Notes under the pieces: generated by a model
The model's database searches: none
What the model was told of the DNA's origin: nothing
Seen by the model: only the letters and a program-made list of their open reading frames with translations
In this document: piece after piece, positions 56,492 through 60,847 of the stretch
Position numbering within the stretch: position 1 is the stretch's first letter
Layout of the letters: each line of letters opens with the position of its first letter
Made by a program: the position numbers and the translations under genes
Origin: Ascidiaceihabitans sp.
GTDB taxonomy: Bacteria > Pseudomonadota > Alphaproteobacteria > Rhodobacterales > Rhodobacteraceae
Length of the DNA stretch: 60,847 bases
Direction of reading: 5' to 3'
Assembly: GCA_028825475.1 (NCBI GenBank)
Contig: JAPKAB010000015.1
Location: 1 to 60,847, forward strand

Positions 56492-57693
56492 GTGCCAGCC
56501 AATTGGCAAATCCAAGCTGGAGATTGCTGAAATCTGCCGCACCCAAGGTCCTGCCTGGTGGCGGGTCAATGCTGGGCATGTCAACCTCAGCCAGCTCAAA
56601 GTAATGTCCTCCATTGAGGCTTGCCGAACCGAAGCGCTCGGCGGGCATGTGGCGGCGTGCACTAAGTGCAACCACCAGCACATCGCTTATAACTCGTGCA
56701 AGAACCGCCACTGTCCTAAATGTCAGGGACCGACAGCACGTGACTGGATGGCCGCACGAGCCGGGGACCCGCTGCCTGTGGAATATTTCCACCTGGTCTT
56801 CACGCTGCCGGCCGAGATCGCCTGTACCGCATATTGGAACAAGCGCGCCGTCTATGGCTTGTTGTTCTGCGAGCCAGCCCAGACAGTATCGACCATCGCC
56901 GCAGACCCCAACGTCTCGGCGCACGTGTTGGTATGACCAGCATGCTCCACACTTGGGGCTCGGCTCTCATGCATCACCCACACATTCACATGATCGTTCC
57001 GGGCGGTGGGTTGCCGAAAGACGACAATCGCTGGGTCGCATGCAAGCCAAGGTTTTTTCTACATGTGCGGGTGTTATCGCGGTTGTTTCGATGGCTTTTC
57101 ATCGAAGGTTTGCTCACATTGCACCGCGCGGGAAAACTGTCCTTCTTCGGTGATCTGGCTGGGTTCTCGAAACCGTAAGCTTTCGCCGCATATCTCGTCC
57201 CGCTGTGCAAAAAGGAATGGATGGTATACGATAAACCACCCTTCGGCAGCCCCGAGGCGGTGCTAGATTAGCTCAGTCGATGTACCCACCGCGTGGCAAT
57301 CTCAAACAGCTGTTTGATCAGCGCTGACACCAACACTGCCCTGTCCACACGGAAAAATTACCACGTCAAATCAGGCGACAAACAATCCGCCATGTGCCTT
57401 GCAACCGACGAGTTCATCCGGCGTTTTTTGATCCACGTGCTGCCAGACGGGTTCCAGCGTATTCGCCATTACGGGCTGCTGGCCAGTTTGCAACACAAGA
57501 CTAACATAGCAAAAGCGCGTACTTTGCTTGGCGCTCAGCCCCCAAACAAGAAGACCCGCCAACCGCAGAAGTAACCCTACTCACACTCCGCGAACCATGC
57601 CCAGACTGTTGCGGCGCAATGCGCTTCATCGAGACTTTACGACGCAGCCAGAAACCGCGATCCCGCGCACCACCACGAAAGGTGGCAGCTTGA
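56475..57693 (+). pseudogene. IS91-family transposase, multiply frameshifted
   Basis: Starting from a GTG at 56475, the zinc-finger part reads VAACTKCNHQHIAYNSCKNR with HCPKCQG, followed by HLVFTLPAEIA. After a stop at 56934 the HUH-type part HHPHIHMIVPGGGL continues in another frame, then FAAYLVPLCKKEW and a tail LREPCPDCCGAMRFIETLRR in further frames. At least three frame changes or stops make it inactive. Confidence 0.85.
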
Positions 57694-58065
57694 TTAGATG
57701 CACGTCAATACCCAACGGCTACAGCCTGAACAGCATCGTTTTCCAGGCCAGTACAGGCGTGCCTCAAGCCGAGCTTATAGCGTCCAGCACGCAAAAATTG
57801 CATCAAGCGGACCTGGAAAATGATGTACAGATACCTCGAGTTGGTGCCCAAACCAGAGAGCCCTCATCACCTTGGACCTATCACCACAGGGTCAACTCAA
57901 TGCTTTCCCCAAAGGGCTCATCCGGACCTCACGGCTTCCTCCTAATCATGCTTCCCAACGCGGGAAACCGTCGCACCAAGCCCAAAATATGCGCCCAGGC
58001 CCGCATCGAGAAACCTTAAACAATACGACCTTAGACACTTCTCAACTCGATTTCGGCTATTTGCC
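57694..58065. other. Non-coding right end of IS91 debris
   Basis: No convincing gene is seen. The stretch probably includes the terminal region of the IS91-type element, but I could not fix its boundary. Confidence 0.4.
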
Positions 58066-58905
58066 TCAGCTTACGGCCTCTTGCCATTGGAGAAACGCGT
58101 TGAGCAATTGCTGTTGCGTATTAATGCCCGGTTTCACATATGCATTTTTTCGATGGGTTTTAACCGTCGGCCGTGCGATGCTGAGTTTCAGATTCATTGA
58201 TAAGCTCGAATGGCCCTTCAAAATGAGCCGGCCGATCTCGGATTCGCGAGGCGACAGAATGCCGATTGCAAAACCGTCTAATGACGCGCGCCGTTCGTCC
58301 CCCCACAGCACTACCTAATTTGCGTGCCCAAAGATGTCGAAAATCCGTCGCAAACAATGGATAAAACGGCTGAATTTTTGCGATGACTTGTGGCGAGAAC
58401 CCACCCGCTCCAGGCGGGCGTGCCAGATTGATTTTCCCCATCATGCCGTCTGGCAAATCAACTGTCAGAGAAAGCTCTTGCAAGCTTTCTGGCCATCCCC
58501 GTGTGCGAAAACCGATTTCCTCCTCTAGATCCAGCACGGCTTCGGGCTGGTCGTCAAATGTCTGCCAATTGTCAGGCGTCAAATCAGACATGCGGTGCAG
58601 TCCGGGCTGAAGCCCAGCCAAGAACGCATTATAGAGAGGGTTCAGCAAATAGGTGCTATCGATATAGCGCTGCACAGCTTCTTTCTGGGCACCGTCTAGG
58701 TAGGTGTCGCATAAGTATACGGACGGTTGGTCGATGCGATTGACGACACAAAAAGCTGCTGTGAAGGGTATAATGTGTGGGCTGCCGCGATCATATCGAC
58801 AGCGTCTCCCTGACCATCAATGACACCTGACAACGCCAAATTCAGAGCTTCAATATTGATCACCTCAAAGTCCAACGCATCCTCCAGTTGATTTGCGCTC
58901 CCTTG
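58066..58905 (-). pseudogene. LuxR-family regulator with two frameshifts
   Basis: Read on the minus strand: an N-terminal part (EDALDFEVINIEALNLALSG) changes frame near 58755 at a T-run, a middle part (QRYIDSTYLLNPLYNAFL) changes frame near 58300 by a six-G run, and the last part is a LuxR helix-turn-helix (ILSPRESEIGRLILKGHSS, PTVKTHRKNAYVKPGI). No ATG start is found in the first frame. It borders the IS91 debris and lies opposite the cyclodeaminase gene. Confidence 0.75.
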
Positions 58906-58919
58906 ACGGGGCGCTTACA

Positions 58920-58939
58920 CATCATCCTTTGGGATGATG
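58920..58939. promoter_or_regulatory. Hairpin/inverted repeat upstream of cyclodeaminase-like gene
   Basis: catcatcc-tttg-ggatgatg is a perfect 8-base inverted repeat in the divergent region between the LuxR pseudogene and the next gene. It could be an operator or a hairpin; no function is shown. Confidence 0.35.
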
Positions 58940-58994
58940 GTTCATTCTATCGCGTGCGCCTACACATGCGTCAACCAAATGGAGCAAGACCCAA

Positions 58995-59918
58995 ATGAAC
59001 ACGTCCCCAATTACACTTGACGCAACCGCCGTTGAACGGCTTTTGCCGCACGTCGATGTTTTGCAAGAAATGCGCCAGCTCTTTATCGATCTTGGAAATG
59101 CGCACGCAGTGCAGCCCCCGCAGACTTTGGCATTTCTGCCCGAGGACAAGGGCGACTTCATTACCTATTTGGGCGCTGACTCGAACGCTGGAGTATTCGG
59201 GGCCAAACTGTCGCCCTACCTCGTGACGGGCGGCAAACCAATCATTACGGCTTGGACGGTGTTGATGGGCCAGCCCCTTTGTTTATGTGACGCAGGCGGA
59301 TTGACGACGGAACGCACAGCCGCAACCACTGCGCTGGCCGTTGATTTGTTGGCACGGCAAGACGCGCAACACATTGCGATCATCGGATCGGGGCCTGTCG
59401 CCGCCGCACATTGGCGTCATATGTCTGCGCTACGTCCTTGGCAGCAAGTATATGTCTATTCACCCAACCTGAAAGAAGGCTCCGAGAGCTGGGCACAGTG
59501 GCAGTCCATTTGCCCAAATGTGGTGTTGGCACAAAGTGCTGACGCCGCAGTTCAGGACGCCGATGTCGTGATGCTTTGCACATCGTCAGGAAGACCTGTC
59601 GTGGATCATACAATGCTGAAATCTAACGCCTTGGTCACCTCGATCAGCACCAATGTACACCGCGCTCACGAAGTGTTGCCCGCATTCTTGGTTGATGCAC
59701 AGGTATATTGCGACTACCGCGTTACGACGCCAACGACAGCGGGTGAGATGGTGATTGCATCAGAAGATCACGGCTGGCTTGCGGACGCTGTGCTCGGTGA
59801 TTTAGCTGAGCTTTCCATAGGCACATGCCCACTGCCAGATGAGGGACGCCCCATCTTTTTCCGCTCCGTCGGATTAGGTCTCGAAGATATTGCCATCTAC
59901 CGCGCCGCTTGCGCATAA
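58995..59918 (+). CDS. Ornithine cyclodeaminase / mu-crystallin family protein
   Basis: This 307-residue protein has the family NAD-binding motif IAIIGSGPVAAAHWRHM (about residue 127), the preceding LCDAGGLTTERTAATTALAVDLL, and VMLCTSSGRPVV. Members act as ornithine cyclodeaminases, imine reductases or amino acid dehydrogenases. The typical substrate Arg/Lys region is present as AKLSPYLV. It is followed after 16 bases by an aminotransferase gene, suggesting amino acid catabolism. Confidence 0.88.
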   Translation: MNTSPITLDATAVERLLPHVDVLQEMRQLFIDLGNAHAVQPPQTLAFLPEDKGDFITYLGADSNAGVFGAKLSPYLVTGGKPIITAWTVLMGQPLCLCDAGGLTTERTAATTALAVDLLARQDAQHIAIIGSGPVAAAHWRHMSALRPWQQVYVYSPNLKEGSESWAQWQSICPNVVLAQSADAAVQDADVVMLCTSSGRPVVDHTMLKSNALVTSISTNVHRAHEVLPAFLVDAQVYCDYRVTTPTTAGEMVIASEDHGWLADAVLGDLAELSIGTCPLPDEGRPIFFRSVGLGLEDIAIYRAACA

Positions 59919-59934
59919 AAATAGGAATTCCAGT

Positions 59935-60847
59935 ATGCATATTGAACCTTTTGGCGTCGAAATGTGGATGAACGAATGGGAGACCAAGTGTGAATGGAAC
60001 TTGGCTGAAACATGCGTTGAAAGCCTGACGATTGCTGAGCTTTTGGCGTTGGTAGGCAAGAACGAAATTGACCTGTCCGATTTGCTACCGATGAAAATGA
60101 CCTATGGCGCGATTGAGGGGTCGGTGCGTCTGCGTAACGCTATCTGCGCGCTCTATGATCAACAAAAACCAGAAAATGTGATCGTCACACACGGAACCAT
60201 CGGGGCCAATATGTTGGTCCACAGAGCTTTGGTCGCCGCCGGAGATCGGGTCGTGGCCATCGTGCCGACCTACCAACAACATTATTCGATCCCTGCCAGC
60301 ATTGGGGCCGATGTTCACCCGCTGCAGTTGCGGAGCGAAAATGGGTTCTTGCCTGATCTGGATGAGTTGCGCGCGCTAGTCACGCCAGACACCAAGTTGA
60401 TCGCAATCAACAACCCCAACAATCCTACGGGTGCGTTGATGGACCGCGCCATGTTGGAACGAATTGCAGCCATCGCCCGTGACGTGGGCGCATGGATCTT
60501 GTGTGACGAAGTCTATCGCGGCACTGACCAAACAGGCTTGGGCACGACTATATCAATTGCTGATGTTTACGAAAAGGGAATCAGCACCGCCAGCACGTCA
60601 AAAGCTTATGCGCTTGCGGGCCTGCGCCTTGGGTGGATTGCAGCACCGCATGACGTGATCGAAGCCGTCGCAATCCACCGTGACTACGACACCATTTCAG
60701 TGGGCATGATCAATGATCATTTCGCGACCATCGCGCTGGAAAACAGTGACAAATTGTTGGCGCGAAGTAAGGCGATCACACGTGGCAACTTGGCCGTTCT
60801 GGCGGATTGGGTCGCGCAAGAACCTTTGATAACTTGGGTCACGCCAA
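59935..60847 (+). CDS. Class I/II aminotransferase, partial at window edge
   Basis: The frame opens at ATG 59935 (agga Shine-Dalgarno) and runs off the right end after 304 codons. It shows YGAIEGSVRLRNAICALYD, the substrate/cofactor stretch NNPNNPTGALMD, the cofactor Asp in ILCDEVYRG and the Schiff-base Lys in STSKAYALAGLRLGW. This is fold type I PLP aspartate aminotransferase-like; the substrate is unknown. Pairing with the cyclodeaminase-family gene suggests one pathway. Confidence 0.9.
   Translation, partial: MHIEPFGVEMWMNEWETKCEWNLAETCVESLTIAELLALVGKNEIDLSDLLPMKMTYGAIEGSVRLRNAICALYDQQKPENVIVTHGTIGANMLVHRALVAAGDRVVAIVPTYQQHYSIPASIGADVHPLQLRSENGFLPDLDELRALVTPDTKLIAINNPNNPTGALMDRAMLERIAAIARDVGAWILCDEVYRGTDQTGLGTTISIADVYEKGISTASTSKAYALAGLRLGWIAAPHDVIEAVAIHRDYDTISVGMINDHFATIALENSDKLLARSKAITRGNLAVLADWVAQEPLITWVTP

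Noticed and set aside
58295..58310. Phase variation of the LuxR gene at the G-run
   Set aside because: A six-base run is short for phase variation and a second frameshift exists, so simple decay or sequencing error is more likely.
1..60847. CRISPR array, tRNA, rRNA or riboswitch
   Set aside because: No regularly spaced repeats, cloverleaf-like genes or known riboswitch cores were seen on reading; a covariance-model search was not possible.

Overview
The window looks like chromosome from a marine alphaproteobacterium of the Rhodobacterales (roseobacter group). The evidence is protein-level resemblance and gene neighbourhoods I associate with that group (LpoA-like lipoprotein next to glnD; murJ, a rhomboid-like protein and trpS together; a smo/mtl-type polyol operon; DUF1467 next to methylmalonyl-CoA epimerase). 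No rRNA, tRNA, CRISPR array or replication origin was seen. Calls come from reading the sequence and from family knowledge; no database search was run.

Layout. 1-16.9 kb is mostly housekeeping: LpoA-like lipoprotein, glnD, a ureohydrolase and iron alcohol dehydrogenase pair, murJ, a rhomboid homologue lacking both catalytic residues, trpS, a class II HDAC-like deacetylase, a nitroreductase, an EI24/CysZ-like membrane protein, DUF1467, methylmalonyl-CoA epimerase, a response regulator, a GNAT acetyltransferase and aspS. 16.9-21.6 kb is a glycosyltransferase patch with at least three decayed gene fragments and three intact genes, one fused to a methyltransferase-like domain. 21.7-30.4 kb is a minus-strand polyol operon (binding protein, two permeases, SDR, AraC regulator, mannitol dehydrogenase, ATPase) with a transaldolase upstream.

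30.7-41.4 kb is the most interesting part. A complete lower homoprotocatechuate (3,4-dihydroxyphenylacetate) meta-cleavage pathway (hpaF, E, D, FAH-type isomerase, H, I) carries an aromatic-L-amino-acid decarboxylase inside the operon and a divergent MarR regulator of HpaR type. Beside it lie a glutamine-synthetase-like ligase, a cytochrome P450 and a class I glutamine amidotransferase. This trio recalls the ligase/amidotransferase/oxygenase sets of arylamine (aniline) degradation, with a P450 in place of the Rieske oxygenase. A CATG-centred palindrome occurs upstream of hpaF/hpaR, between the P450 and amidotransferase genes, and upstream of a phenol-hydroxylase-type flavin monooxygenase at 54.5 kb. 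I infer one HpaR regulon that feeds an aromatic amine or amino acid into homoprotocatechuate.

41.4-52.6 kb holds a Tm-1-like protein, an aldehyde dehydrogenase and a TctABC transporter, divergent from an IclR regulator. The regulator starts a tightly overlapped operon of two class III aminotransferase-fold enzymes, a metallo-beta-lactamase-fold hydrolase and an APH-fold kinase; the last two enzymes resemble a kinase plus phospho-lyase pair. 54.6-58.1 kb is a mobile-element graveyard (broken IS66 genes, an IS91-type transposase with several frame changes, and its tyrosine recombinase). It is followed by a frameshifted LuxR-type regulator, an ornithine-cyclodeaminase-family gene and a class I/II aminotransferase cut by the window edge.
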